Origin: UBA4459 sp963776205
Lineage (GTDB): Bacteria > Bacteroidota > Bacteroidia > Bacteroidales > F082
Assembly: GCA_963776205.1 (NCBI GenBank)
Contig: CAVZLR010000003.1
Coordinates: 130,365-194,364 of the forward strand
Length of the DNA: 64,000 bases
Reading direction: 5' to 3'
Shown here: positions 18,333 through 27,065 of the stretch, piece by piece
Numbering within the stretch: position 1 is the first letter of the stretch
Layout: each line of letters begins with the position of its first letter
Position numbers and translations under genes: made by a program
The notes under the pieces: model-generated
What the model was told of the DNA's origin: nothing
The model's input: the letters and a program-made list of their open reading frames with translations, nothing else
Database searches by the model: none

Positions 18333-21307
18333 TTACCTTGACAAGAATACTTTAGTGAAATGTTTTTTATCCCCAACAACCACACTTAAGATATACATTC
18401 CATTTTGATGTTCTGTTAGGTTTAATGCAGTTTTAAACGACCCGTTCTGCAATGGTGCTTTTTGGTCATAAATAACTTGTCCGACAATATTTACCAGACT
18501 TACCTGGGCTTCAGCAGACCCAGGACCATCAAATTCAATATTGAGTATATTGCGGGTTGGGTTCGGGTAAATGTTTAAAGAAATTTCTTTTTCATACCCT
18601 TCAATACCTACACAATCATCCACAAAAATTGAGTCAATAGCTATTGCCTCACAATTATTATCATCCACATAAGTATACGTAATCACATTCCATCCTAAAA
18701 CAGCTTCTTCAGCAGAGAAAATTCCATTAGGGCTTACACCGCTATTTCCACTATACACACCCCCTTCAGGTATTGCTGTCAACTGTACAGGAGGCTGTTG
18801 TTGATTGCATAAATATTCAGGCCATTCACCTAATTCAATTATGGGTATCGGATACACTGTAACTAATATCTCATCATTAGCTACATTTCCCCCATCACCA
18901 ACATGAAGTGTGTAAGTTGTAGTAACTTCAGGATAGACCAAAGGGTTTTGTTCAGTAGACGTAAACCCTGCCGGATTTGAAGTCCATAAGAATGTGTAAT
19001 TGCCCGTACCGCCCCCTACTTCAGCATTTAACTGCACAGACCCGCCATAACATACGCTCCCTGGTGTTGCACTTACAACAACTGTTAAAATATTTATCGC
19101 ATTGATGTAATCATTCTTAATTTCAATATCTGATCCTGACTCATTTTCAGCAGTCAATTGAACAGTGTACAAACCAGGTTCTAAAAATTGCACTATCGGA
19201 TTTTGAGAATTTTCATTTGTTCCGTCTGTATATGAGATTGTACCAGGAGCAAATTGCCATTCCCAGGTACTTGGTGTATAATTTGTTAAATCAGTAAAAT
19301 ATACCAATTCATCTATAACAGGCATGATGTTATCAGCTTCAAAATCTGCAATAGGTTCTGGTAGTGATGCCAGAATATAATCAGTTTTTGTTTCCGTATC
19401 GCTCCCAGCCGCATTACTAGCTGTAAGTTCAGCAGTATAATAACCGGGTTCATCAAACCTGACTTTTGGATTTTGAGAATTTGCATCGGTGCCTCCCATA
19501 TATGAAACCGTTCCGGGTATAAAACTCCAAAACCATGTATCAGGACCATTAATTGAAAGGTCAGTGAAATTTACAAATTCAATAGTCGTAGGTTCAGTAA
19601 TATGGGAAGTAAAATCGGCTTCGGGAATTAACATTTGAACTGCCAGAATATAATCTGTCTTAATTTCCGTATCAAACCTGCATCATCAAAAGTACATGTT
19701 AATTGAACTGTATAATACCCCGGTACATCAAATGTGACTTCAGGGTTTTGTGAGTTGGCATTTGTTCCATTTACAAAGGTAACAGTACCGGGGGTAAATT
19801 GCCACTCCCACGATTCTGGCGTTCCAGTTGAAAGATCAGTAAAATCAACTGCTTCAATAGTAAATGGATTTGTATTATTTGCAGTAAAATTCGCTATCTG
19901 AATATTTGGATCAATCTGCGTATAGTATACGTCCTGTTCGCCGTTAAGGGTGTTAGCCCAGGCCAGGTGTGCATATTCATCGTCAGAGTACATATGGAAA
20001 TAATCGCCCATCTTATCTTGTTGTGGCCAACCAACGTGAGGATCAAATGAATCAGACAATCGTTCATTCACGGAAAATGTTTCTCCACCATCTATTGAAT
20101 ACGCATAATAAAGGGATGAGTAATATTGTTCCCCTACAGGATGATCCCTTGTATCTAGCCAAACTACGTCAATTCTTCCATTGGGTGCTACTGACATAGT
20201 GCCAAACCATTGCCAGTAACTTGTACTTTGATCATCATTAACCTTTACGGGAGCATCCCATGTAGCACCCCCATCAGCACTTCTGGCAAACATCACATCC
20301 AACGGATCACCTCCTGCAGGATTTATTGATGCTAACAGATACACATTTCCATGATATTCACTGCCAGAATTATCAGTAGCTACCCAAGCTTGTCCTAAAA
20401 GACCATCAGGATTAGGACCTGTTCTTGAACTAAGATCTCCTCCTAAATACACATTCTGGGAAAAATCCCATGTAATATCGCTATTAGGATCTTCTGCTGT
20501 GGTTGATTTGGCAATCATTGGTCCGGAGGAGTTCTTACCTGACACATATAAAGCCCCTTCGGCATCAACAGCTAGAGTACCCCAATAAGGTGTTCCGGAT
20601 ATTTCTTCACATGGTTCATAAAATGCTCCGCCATCTGTTGACCTGGTAAAAAATCCTGGGTAACAAATAGTAAAAGCCTGGTTCCATGCAGCATAAATAT
20701 TTCCATCCCCTGTTCCTCCTGTTCTGTCTACTACCATCCATTGTTTATCACCGCCTCTTGCATCTGTTCCATTATCCCAGGTAACACCACCTTGGTCTAT
20801 TATGTATACATCGCAGTTATATCCTCCAACATTTGTCAGACTATTATAATAAAAATTCCCCTCAGCATCTGAGTCTAACACAGGATCAGAACGAAACACG
20901 CCCGGATCAATTACCCCAGGAAAAGTCCATGTTTCTCCACCATCCATTGTGTAACCATATCCTGCCTGCCGGAAATCACTATTTATATTATCAAACTGCC
21001 GCCAACCAATGGCCATTCGATTCGGATTTGTTGGATCAACAGCTATTGATGGTTCATTGGCAGCATCATTCAATATATTGTTCCCATTTCCATCAACATT
21101 TACCTGGTTTGTAAAATAGTTAATACCTCTTTCCCTGAATGCCGGAGAAGATGCTTTTAATGTATTTGGCATATAAGGATTATTTAAAACTTCATGATGC
21201 CCAAACCGGCTATTGTCTTCCCTATCCTCATTTTTAAACTGATTTGAATTTTGGGCATGCAACTGAATGGAAGCAACCACAACTATGAATGCTATTATTT
21301 TCTTCAT
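18333..21307 (-). CDS. Secreted BNR/sialidase-like PKD protein with T9SS tail, one frameshift
   Basis: About 991 residues if one base is restored; the span is 2975 bp, one short of a multiple of three. Signal peptide 1-18. A propeller (about 45-450) has four Asp boxes (MDGGETWTF, STDGGAFY, SADGGATWDA, SIDGGETFS). Three PKD-type domains follow, each with SWEWQF-PGT and PGYYTVQLT motifs, then an Ig-like region (SVCYGGSVQL, YTYVDDNNC) and a T9SS sorting domain (YPNPTRNILNIEF). The frame breaks in the third-from-last block near 19674-19676, in a run of A's (T's on the coding strand); the downstream frame resumes DTEIKTDYI, matching the same position of the next PKD repeat. Glycan-binding or glycan-cleaving surface protein (inference); sialidase catalytic residues were not identified. 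Confidence 0.83.
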
Positions 21308-21426
21308 GGATGAATAATTTTTTGACTCGTAAAATTAATTATTTATTTATTGCCTTTTAAAATCATTAAATATCCCGCTATGGCACCAGCTATAATTCAT
21401 ATTACAAGATTTAAATCACTATGTAC

Positions 21427-21457
21427 TTGACTTTTAGAATCTTTTATATTACATTTG
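21427..21457 (+). promoter_or_regulatory. Bacteroidota promoter TTG-N20-TACATTTG
   Basis: TTG at 21427-21429 and TACATTTG at 21450-21457. It directs transcription into the structured stretch 21464-21552 and perhaps the GNAT gene. Confidence 0.6.
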
Positions 21458-21463
21458 TATAGC

Positions 21464-21552
21464 AAACAATATTAGAACAACCCTGTCGGACACACCTTTC
21501 AGTTGGGTTTATAGGTTAATAAGAATTATTTTTCCGGCAGGGTTTTTATTTT
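21464..21552 (+). ncRNA. Candidate small RNA or attenuator leader
   Basis: Starts just after a good promoter. ACCCTGTCGGA (21480-21490) pairs with TCCGGCAGGGT (21533-21543), followed by TTTTATTTTT, which is terminator-like. The same 5' strand can pair instead with GGGTT at 21505-21509, giving two mutually exclusive folds, as in attenuators. It does not match a riboswitch class I know. The GNAT start codon lies 58 nt after the T tract. Confidence 0.4.
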
Positions 21553-21609
21553 TGTTACAATGTATATCTTCTGATGTAAAGTAAAAAATCAATTGATCTG
21601 ATTTTGTAA

Positions 21610-22191
21610 ATGAGAAAAGCTACCAAACAAGATAAGCACCTTGTGGTGGATATAATTTCCAAATCATTTAGTGATAGTCCGGGAATTGACTGGATCGTAA
21701 AAAATGGCTCAGCTAATGAAAAAGCCATAAAACGCCTAGCAACCCTCGCTTTTATAAAAGGGTATCGCAGAAAAGGTGTTTTTATTTCTGCAAATGAGAA
21801 AGGCGTTGCTATCTGCTATTGCCCGGACAATGGCAAACCTTCAATATTTGAGTTACTCTATGAGTTTTATTTTGGCATCACTTCAATAAAAATATCACAT
21901 ATTCCAACAGTACTAAAAAGTGAAGCTTACAAAAAAAGTAAAAGACCAACATCATCCACGTATTTATATTTTTTATTTTATGCTGTCGTTCAAGATGGAG
22001 AAAATGCAGCCCGCGAACTAAGAGATGCTGTTTTTGAAGAAGCTCAAAAGCTTATGCTTCCTATATACCTTGAGACTGCCGAGGAAAGAAACAAACTTGT
22101 TTATGAACGATATGGTTTTGTAACTTACCATTACCGTAAAGTACCGAAAGAAAATATTGCCTATTGGTTTTTGAAATGGGAACCCAAATAA
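21610..22191 (+). CDS. GNAT family N-acetyltransferase
   Basis: 193 residues. It starts directly with the GNAT pattern MRKATKQDKHLVVDIISKSF; the second half has a helix-rich region and the C-terminal YLETAEERNKLVYERYGF, the usual end of the acetyl-CoA-binding fold. Between them, GVAICYCPDN is the beta4 strand. The R/Q-x-x-G-x-G/A loop is not clear, as in several divergent GNATs. Substrate unknown. Convergent with the peroxiredoxin gene across a shared terminator. Confidence 0.82.
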   Translation: MRKATKQDKHLVVDIISKSFSDSPGIDWIVKNGSANEKAIKRLATLAFIKGYRRKGVFISANEKGVAICYCPDNGKPSIFELLYEFYFGITSIKISHIPTVLKSEAYKKSKRPTSSTYLYFLFYAVVQDGENAARELRDAVFEEAQKLMLPIYLETAEERNKLVYERYGFVTYHYRKVPKENIAYWFLKWEPK

Positions 22192-22203
22192 TATTGCATA
22201 AAA

Positions 22204-22229
22204 AAACCAGCACAATGCTGGTTTATTTA
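22204..22229 (+). terminator. Bidirectional terminator between GNAT and peroxiredoxin genes
   Basis: AAACCAGCA (22204-22212) pairs perfectly with TGCTGGTTT (22216-22224) around a CAA loop, with A and T runs on both sides. Confidence 0.88.
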
Positions 22230-22246
22230 GTAATCATTCTACCGTT

Positions 22247-22975
22247 TTATTTGCTTTTTTTATACCAGAGATACCATTCCAGCGAATATAAATCCGGATT
22301 TTCTTTGGCCGCTAATTTCTCAGCTTCCTCAATCGAGGAAGGACTGGGAATAAGCACGTCGTCATCTGGTTGCCAGTTAGCAGGTGTTAAAACGTTCTTC
22401 TTGGCTGATGTTTGTAAGGCTATCAGAACACGCTTTATTTCTTCCATATTTCTACCAGTTGATGCTGGATAAAAAAACGTAGCACATATTTTATCTTCCT
22501 GGTCGATAATAAATACTCCTCTTACATCTTTTGTTGTACTGTAATTTGGATGCAACATGCCGTATTTCTTAGAAATTTCCAAATCAGGATCAGACACAAG
22601 CGGGAATTCAATGGTAACCGCTTCCCGGTCGTAACGCTGGATGCCCTGAAGCGATCGTACCCATTCAATATGGCTATTTAAACCATCTGTTGACATCACA
22701 ACCAGTTTTGTATCTAGTTTTCTAAAATCATCCTGTATGTCTGCTAATTCCATTATTTCAGTACTACACACGGGTGTAAAATCTGCGGGATGGCTAAACA
22801 AAATTTTCCACTGACCATAATAATCATTAGGAAAGTGAATGGTTCCCTGTGTTGATTGCCCGGTGAATTCTGGAGCACTTTCACCAATTAAAGGAATTCG
22901 GTAGATTTCAGTTTCCTGAGCGTTAATAGTGAATGTTAGCAATAATGATAATGCTAAGAATGTTATTGTCTTCAT
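22247..22975 (-). CDS. Exported peroxiredoxin (Prx6/AhpC-TSA type)
   Basis: 242 residues from the ATG at 22975, giving a signal peptide MKTITFLALSLLLTFTINAQ. Thioredoxin-fold peroxidase: the peroxidatic Cys70 lies in HPADFTPVCSTE with Thr67, and the arginine follows the V-SDPD-EI-KKYG block. The C-terminal extension (WQPDDDVLIPSPSSIEEAEK) is that of the Prx6 group. It should reduce hydrogen peroxide or alkyl peroxides in the periplasm. A further Cys (about 162, EDKICATFF) could take part in resolving. The export signal on a Prx6 protein is a notable feature. Confidence 0.92.
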   Translation of the reverse strand: MKTITFLALSLLLTFTINAQETEIYRIPLIGESAPEFTGQSTQGTIHFPNDYYGQWKILFSHPADFTPVCSTEIMELADIQDDFRKLDTKLVVMSTDGLNSHIEWVRSLQGIQRYDREAVTIEFPLVSDPDLEISKKYGMLHPNYSTTKDVRGVFIIDQEDKICATFFYPASTGRNMEEIKRVLIALQTSAKKNVLTPANWQPDDDVLIPSPSSIEEAEKLAAKENPDLYSLEWYLWYKKSK

Positions 22976-23190
22976 TGTGTGTTTGTGATTAATTTGTTCA
23001 AAAATGGTCAATAAAACTGTTAAAATCAATCATATTCAGAAATTTAGGATTTATTTAACATATGAATCCTACCATCATTTAATTTTAGAAAATCTAAAAG
23101 GATTTGAAACTTTTTGAAGCAAAACAGGTATACAACAGCACACCATTTTCCTCTCTAAAGAAATACATTGGTGAGCTGCTTGCTCTGTAT

Positions 23191-23232
23191 AAAAGGGCCA
23201 GAAGGTTTGGAGACCATTCTGTCCCTTTTTTT
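23191..23232 (+). terminator. Strong hairpin with T tract, candidate sRNA 3' end
   Basis: AAAGGGCCAGAA pairs with TTCTGTCCCTTT with one mismatch, an inner GGT/ACC pair, then seven T. No gene on the plus strand ends here, so it may close a small RNA starting near 23100; on the minus strand it could also terminate the repeat-protein gene. Confidence 0.6.
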
Positions 23233-23258
23233 AATTCCTGGTTTTTTATCGGTAATGC

Positions 23259-23293
23259 ATTAACGGATCAGCTGTGCCAATCCGTTAATTTTC
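23259..23293. terminator. Second hairpin downstream of the acidic repeat gene
   Basis: ATTAACGGAT (23259-23268) pairs perfectly with ATCCGTTAAT (23280-23289). It lies 39 bp after the minus-strand stop at 23328 and reads as a terminator for that gene. Confidence 0.65.
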
Positions 23294-23327
23294 TGAAAAC
23301 AAACTAAAATCAACCTTTGATTCCAAT

Positions 23328-23810
23328 CTATTTTACCCGCGCAAATAGCGTATTTAATTCATTTGATATGAATTCGATTGAATGTGTTTTCATATTCATC
23401 AGCTTGAGCGGAATGTCGTCAACATAAGGCTCCTCTTCAAAGGCAAATTGTTCATTCAATGCCTCTTGATATAAACTCTCTACTACCACTTTAAATGTAT
23501 TGAATGGAATGTCGTCAATGTAGGATTCTTCTTCGAAATCATAGTTCACTTTCAATGCATTATTATAGATGCAGTTGGCCGCTATGCATTTCGTATCGAA
23601 TGGAATATCATCAATATACATCTCCTCATCAAGTTCAAATGTTTCGGTAACAGCTTTCCTATATAAATATTCCGCAGCAATTTTTTCGGTATCGAAAGGA
23701 ATATCGTTGATGTATGGCTCAGGTTCAAAATTCATTGATGATGCATTCAGGCTAAAACTTAAGGCAACGATCAGGGTTGCAAGGGCTGTAAATTGTAGTT
23801 GTGTTCTCAT
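23328..23810 (-). CDS. Secreted protein of four acidic YIDDIPF repeats
   Basis: 160 residues. Signal peptide 1-24 (ending NASS). The rest is four units of about 31 residues, each with E-x-YI(D/N)DIPF(D/N)T followed by a helix-like IA-x-x-LYxxA segment (starting near residues 32, 65, 96 and 127). The last unit keeps YVDDIPL and then diverges. The unit is very acidic before the DIPF core. Not a family I can name. Upstream, a 12-bp direct repeat with exact 21-bp spacing lies next to a TAATTTAG box, so a regulated promoter is likely. Confidence 0.78.
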   Translation of the reverse strand: MRTQLQFTALATLIVALSFSLNASSMNFEPEPYINDIPFDTEKIAAEYLYRKAVTETFELDEEMYIDDIPFDTKCIAANCIYNNALKVNYDFEEESYIDDIPFNTFKVVVESLYQEALNEQFAFEEEPYVDDIPLKLMNMKTHSIEFISNELNTLFARVK

Positions 23811-23840
23811 TTCTATAGTTTTTTAATTTGTTTCTGAGTG

Positions 23841-23848
23841 CTAAATTA
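23841..23848 (-). promoter_or_regulatory. Candidate -7 box TAATTTAG of the repeat-protein gene
   Basis: Minus-strand TAnnTTaG, about 31 bp upstream of the ATG, with the direct repeat at 23875-23907 just upstream, where an activator would bind. Confidence 0.4.
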
Positions 23849-23874
23849 CAGGCATTTAACCCGACAGGAAAGAC

Positions 23875-23907
23875 TTTTTCGGTGAATGGTTTGATTTTGT
23901 CGGCGAA
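23875..23907 (-). promoter_or_regulatory. Direct repeat spaced 21 bp, candidate activator site
   Basis: Plus-strand TTTTTCGGTGAA (23875-23886) and TTTGTCGGCGAA (23896-23907) agree at 10 of 12 positions and start exactly 21 bp apart. Direct repeats of this period are how LytTR-type regulators bind; the base sequence is not the AgrA consensus, so the family is inferred. Confidence 0.5.
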
Positions 23908-24075
23908 CAGCATCAAAGAACATATAGTTGATTTATGTCAATCGTATTTTTAAATTGCTGATTGAACCAAAACGATTATAATTTGTTTTATGAATAAAAA
24001 TTGATGTAGTTGTAAGAAATAGATAACCATTACGTCAATACAAGTATTAATTAACAAGATAAACACGTATTTAAA

Positions 24076-24666
24076 ATGAAAAGTATAAAATCGATATTAA
24101 CATTGGCGATCTTCATGGCAACAACAGGATTGATTGCGCAAAATATAAATGTAGACACAAAAGCTTCAACCATAAAATGGCATGGCGAAAAGGTAACCGG
24201 AGAACATTTCGGAACCATTGATCTAAAAGATGGTTGGATAAGCTGGAACAATGATAAATTGACAGCTGGTGAATTTATTATTGACATGAACAGTATTAAA
24301 AATACAGACCTTGAAGATGCCGGGTATAATGCCAAACTGGTAGGCCATCTAAAATCTGATGACTTTTTTGGCGTTGATAAATTCCCGACTGCCAAACTCG
24401 AAATTAAAAGCAGCGAGAAATTCAGCAGTAACAAAGCGAAAGTAAAAGCTCATTTAACCATTAAGGATATTACTCATCCAGTTGAATTTGAAGCACAAAA
24501 AGATGGTAACTGGTTTATGGCAGAGATTATAGTTGACAGATCGAAATATGATGTTCGCTATGGATCAGGATCATTCTTTAATGATTTAGGTGATAAAATG
24601 ATCTATGATGATTTTACCATGACAGTAAAGATCGCAACCATGGATGAAACCCCTTCAGCTTTATAG
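24076..24666 (+). CDS. YceI family periplasmic protein
   Basis: 196 residues. Signal peptide 1-20 (ending GLIAQ). The rest follows the YceI lipocalin-like barrel: INVDTKASTIKWHGEKVTGEH, GEFIIDMNSI, HLKSDDFFGVDKFPTAKLEI, HLTIKDITHPVEFEA and a closing DDFTMTVKI. The family binds isoprenoid or amphiphilic ligands, for example polyprenyl chains. It is divergent from the acidic repeat gene, with 265 bp between them. Confidence 0.93.
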   Translation: MKSIKSILTLAIFMATTGLIAQNINVDTKASTIKWHGEKVTGEHFGTIDLKDGWISWNNDKLTAGEFIIDMNSIKNTDLEDAGYNAKLVGHLKSDDFFGVDKFPTAKLEIKSSEKFSSNKAKVKAHLTIKDITHPVEFEAQKDGNWFMAEIIVDRSKYDVRYGSGSFFNDLGDKMIYDDFTMTVKIATMDETPSAL

Positions 24667-24689
24667 CTGAATTAATTATACATTTTCCA

Positions 24690-24720
24690 AACCGGTCTTG
24701 AAGTTCAGGGCCGGTTATTT
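24690..24720. terminator. Bidirectional terminator between yceI-like and epimerase genes
   Basis: AACCGG (24690-24695) pairs with CCGGTT (24711-24716); its 3' arm overlaps the stop codon of the convergent epimerase gene. Confidence 0.75.
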
Positions 24721-25395
24721 AATTTCTGTTAATAAAAGAATATCCCTTGGCCTCAGTACTCTTTTATCGTAGGGCTTCAACATCGAATTGATCATGGCCA
24801 AACCGATTTGTGTTGTACTCACAACTGAATTAGGTGACACTGCCTTAACAAATCTTACCATCCACATAAAGTAATCATACATAAACTGGTAGCTTTTTGT
24901 TCGTGATTTTATTCCTTTTAAGGGAATTATCATCCCAGGTCTAAAAGCGAAGGCCTTTTTAAAACCAAGATTTAAAATATCATTTTCGGTTTTTCCTTTT
25001 ACCCTCGCCCACATCATTCTGCCTTTTTCCGATGAATCAGTGCCTTCACCTGAAACATAGTTAAAAGTCATAGATGGATTGAGTTCAAAAAGCGTATTAG
25101 CCAGTTCCAACGTATAATCATGGGTAATTTTCTTGTATTGATTTTCGCTTAATCCAGCTGCACTGATCCCCAAACAATAAAAACAGCCATCATAACCTGC
25201 CAATTGTTCTTTGACGGATGTAAATTCTAAAAAATCCTTATGGATCAGTTGTTTTAGTTTTGGATGTTCAACATCTACTTCATTTCTGCCTATAACCAAT
25301 ACTTCACTTATTGATTCATGATCGAGGCATTCCAATAAAACACCTTTTCCGACCATTCCGGTTGCTCCGGTAATAATCACTTTTTTCACGTTCAA
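24715..25395 (-). CDS. NAD-dependent epimerase/dehydratase-like protein (atypical SDR)
   Basis: 226 residues. It begins with the atypical-SDR cofactor motif TGATGMVGKG (10-19). YCLGISAAG, then NYVSGEGTDSSEKGRMMWARVKGKTE, provide the Ser-Tyr-less but Lys-containing active region seen in the HTATIP2/NmrA-like group. FRPGMIIP is the family's substrate-side motif. It is last in the TetR-SDR-epimerase operon, 22 bp after the SDR gene. Redox role with an unknown substrate. Confidence 0.85.
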   Translation of the reverse strand: MNVKKVIITGATGMVGKGVLLECLDHESISEVLVIGRNEVDVEHPKLKQLIHKDFLEFTSVKEQLAGYDGCFYCLGISAAGLSENQYKKITHDYTLELANTLFELNPSMTFNYVSGEGTDSSEKGRMMWARVKGKTENDILNLGFKKAFAFRPGMIIPLKGIKSRTKSYQFMYDYFMWMVRFVKAVSPNSVVSTTQIGLAMINSMLKPYDKRVLRPRDILLLTEIK

Positions 25396-25417
25396 TTAAT
25401 TTTAATAACCCTTATAT

Positions 25418-26200
25418 CTATACTTCTTGCATTTGACGAATTTGTTTAAGTAACAGTTTTTTTGGCATAATTGGGAGCACGCCCATCATCATTTTCTGAG
25501 AAAAGGTTAAACCTGAAATCACATCTAACTTACCTTCCAGCATTCCATTATAACCATCTTCAGCAACACTGCGCGCAGTAGCCGCCTTGTTGAACATAGA
25601 AGTTTTGTCCATACCTGAAACTTTTGCGAATTCTGTTTCAGTGGCACCAGGCATCAGGTTAGTAACTGTTATATTCGTATCATGTAACTCTTCTGCAATA
25701 GCATTACTGAAGAAAGTTACATAGGCCTTTGTTGCATAGTAAACTGCCTGCAGTGGTCCGGGCATTAAACTTGCAGTTGAAGAAACGTTCAGAATTTTGC
25801 CTTTGTCTCTGGCAACAAAATCTGGCAGGAATAAACGTGTCATGGCTGTTAATGCAATTACGTTCAGGTTAATCATGGCGAGGTCCTGTCCCCAGTCCCT
25901 TTCATAAAATTTACCGCGTCCACCAAAACCTGCATTATTAATCAGGTAGTCTATCTCAATTCCCGTTTTTTTTATTTCGTTATATATCTCAATGGGTGCT
26001 GATAATTGACTCAGGTCTTTTTCAATAACCTGTACTTTAACGGAATATTTCGTTTCCAGTTCAGATTTTAAAGCCTCCAGTTTATCTTTTCTTCGCGCAA
26101 CAACTACCATGTCTCCACCTCTTTCTGCATGAATGTGTGCAAATTCTTTACCAATGCCGATTGAGGCTCCTGTTATTAAAGCTACTTTTTTTATTTTCAT
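25418..26200 (-). CDS. Short-chain dehydrogenase of the DltE type
   Basis: 260 residues. Cofactor motif TGASIGIG (10-17), NNAGFGG, catalytic Ser in NVSSTASLMPGP and YYATKAY with the Tyr and Lys. The C-terminal part is that of the DltE/YqjQ-like group. A palindrome GTGAGTA-CT-TACTCGC lies 17 bp upstream of the start and matches one in front of the TetR gene, so this SDR is probably controlled by that repressor. Substrate not inferable. Confidence 0.9.
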   Translation of the reverse strand: MKIKKVALITGASIGIGKEFAHIHAERGGDMVVVARRKDKLEALKSELETKYSVKVQVIEKDLSQLSAPIEIYNEIKKTGIEIDYLINNAGFGGRGKFYERDWGQDLAMINLNVIALTAMTRLFLPDFVARDKGKILNVSSTASLMPGPLQAVYYATKAYVTFFSNAIAEELHDTNITVTNLMPGATETEFAKVSGMDKTSMFNKAATARSVAEDGYNGMLEGKLDVISGLTFSQKMMMGVLPIMPKKLLLKQIRQMQEV

Positions 26201-26216
26201 TTTACATTAGAATTAC

Positions 26217-26232
26217 GTGAGTACTTACTCGC
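26217..26232. promoter_or_regulatory. Candidate TetR operator before the SDR gene
   Basis: GTGAGTACTTACTCGC: two inverted half sites of the form G(T/C)GAGTA spaced by 2 bp. It agrees at 13 of 16 positions with the site at 26781-26796. Confidence 0.55.
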
Positions 26233-26249
26233 TTTTTTATATAAAAATT

Positions 26250-26771
26250 TTATAAATTATACTTTTTCAGAATAAATTGAATCATTTTTCCTGCATCAAG
26301 CTTTGAACCTTTTAAGATAGCTGTGGCGAGTCCTTCATTAAGAAGTAAAAGCATCTGGGCTTCCTGCTCAGGTGATTCATAATTTAACTTATTGAATGCA
26401 TTGATTAATGCCATTCTTAATGGCTCCATTTTTTTATCCCCAATTATTTCCAACTCCCATTTTAGCTTGAACTGCAATTTCCAAAAATCAAAATCAGCTT
26501 TATCAATATTTGCAGTCATTTCAATTGTTTTACGAATTACTTCTTTTGGATCAGCATCCATAACAATATCAACAAATATGTTCTTTAACTTATTCTCCCC
26601 CTCTTGTAAAATAGCTTGTAATAAGCCTTCTTTATTGCCAAAATGACGAAAAATCAGTCCTTCGCTCACTCTAGCATGTTTTGCAACTTTACTTGTAGAG
26701 GTAGCGTTATATCCTTCTTTTGAAAAAAGCTCAAGGGCCGAGCTGATTATCTTTTGTTGTTTCTCTGTCAT
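26250..26771 (-). CDS. TetR/AcrR family transcriptional regulator
   Basis: 173 residues from the ATG at 26771, chosen because MTEKQQKIISSALELFSKEG is the usual TetR opening; an upstream ATG adds nine residues. The HTH runs to about 50 (TSTSKVAKHARVSEGLIFRHFGNKEGLL). The C-terminal ligand domain is helical. Its promoter carries the palindrome at 26781-26796, directly upstream of the start, implying autoregulation. First gene of an operon with two SDR-type oxidoreductases. Confidence 0.9.
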   Translation of the reverse strand: MTEKQQKIISSALELFSKEGYNATSTSKVAKHARVSEGLIFRHFGNKEGLLQAILQEGENKLKNIFVDIVMDADPKEVIRKTIEMTANIDKADFDFWKLQFKLKWELEIIGDKKMEPLRMALINAFNKLNYESPEQEAQMLLLLNEGLATAILKGSKLDAGKMIQFILKKYNL

Positions 26772-26780
26772 GATTATACA

Positions 26781-26796
26781 GTGAGTAATCACTTGC
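26781..26796. promoter_or_regulatory. Candidate TetR operator before the regulator gene
   Basis: GTGAGTAATCACTTGC, inverted-repeat site 9 bp upstream of the TetR ATG; sister of the site at 26217-26232. Confidence 0.55.
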
Positions 26797-26902
26797 AAAG
26801 ATACAACTGTTTTTTAATTTATCAAGTCGGTTGTTAAATTTTTGATTTGGCCGACTATTTAAAACCATGATTATTCCATCATCAAACCAACTAAATAACT
26901 AA

Positions 26903-27065
26903 TCAATTATTGATATTTTTTTTTAGCCGGCTATTTAATCCCGGAGGCAACCAACCTGTTCAGTGAACTACCCTGAAATATCCTTTCTTCATTGTAGAGC
27001 ACAACTTCTCCTTTTTGATAAAAGCCGGTGGCAATTTTTATTCCCAGACTATCCCTTTTTAAAGC
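26903..27065 (-). pseudogene. Degenerate fragment of a GT39 C-terminus
   Basis: On the minus strand this stretch reads ALKRDSLGIKIATGFYQKG, EVVLYNEE, then after a frame change RVVH, a TGA stop, and TGWLPPGLNSRLKKNINN with a stop at 26903. This parallels the end of the intact glycosyltransferase at 29216 (IKSDSLNSAIAVAIFQKGD, VILYKEI, RVVIRSGWLPPGLNSRIQ). About 25 residues between the two blocks are missing. Deletion, frameshift and nonsense change together show true decay of a duplicated gene end. No start region survives. Confidence 0.75.

Noticed and set aside
18333..19634. Separate PKD protein gene starting at 19634
   Set aside because: It begins inside the PKD array of the upstream frame without a signal peptide; one missing base joins the two into one gene.
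23104..23307. 67-codon plus-strand open frame from a TTG
   Set aside because: It spans both strong hairpins, has no ribosome binding site or recognisable domain, and starts with TTG.
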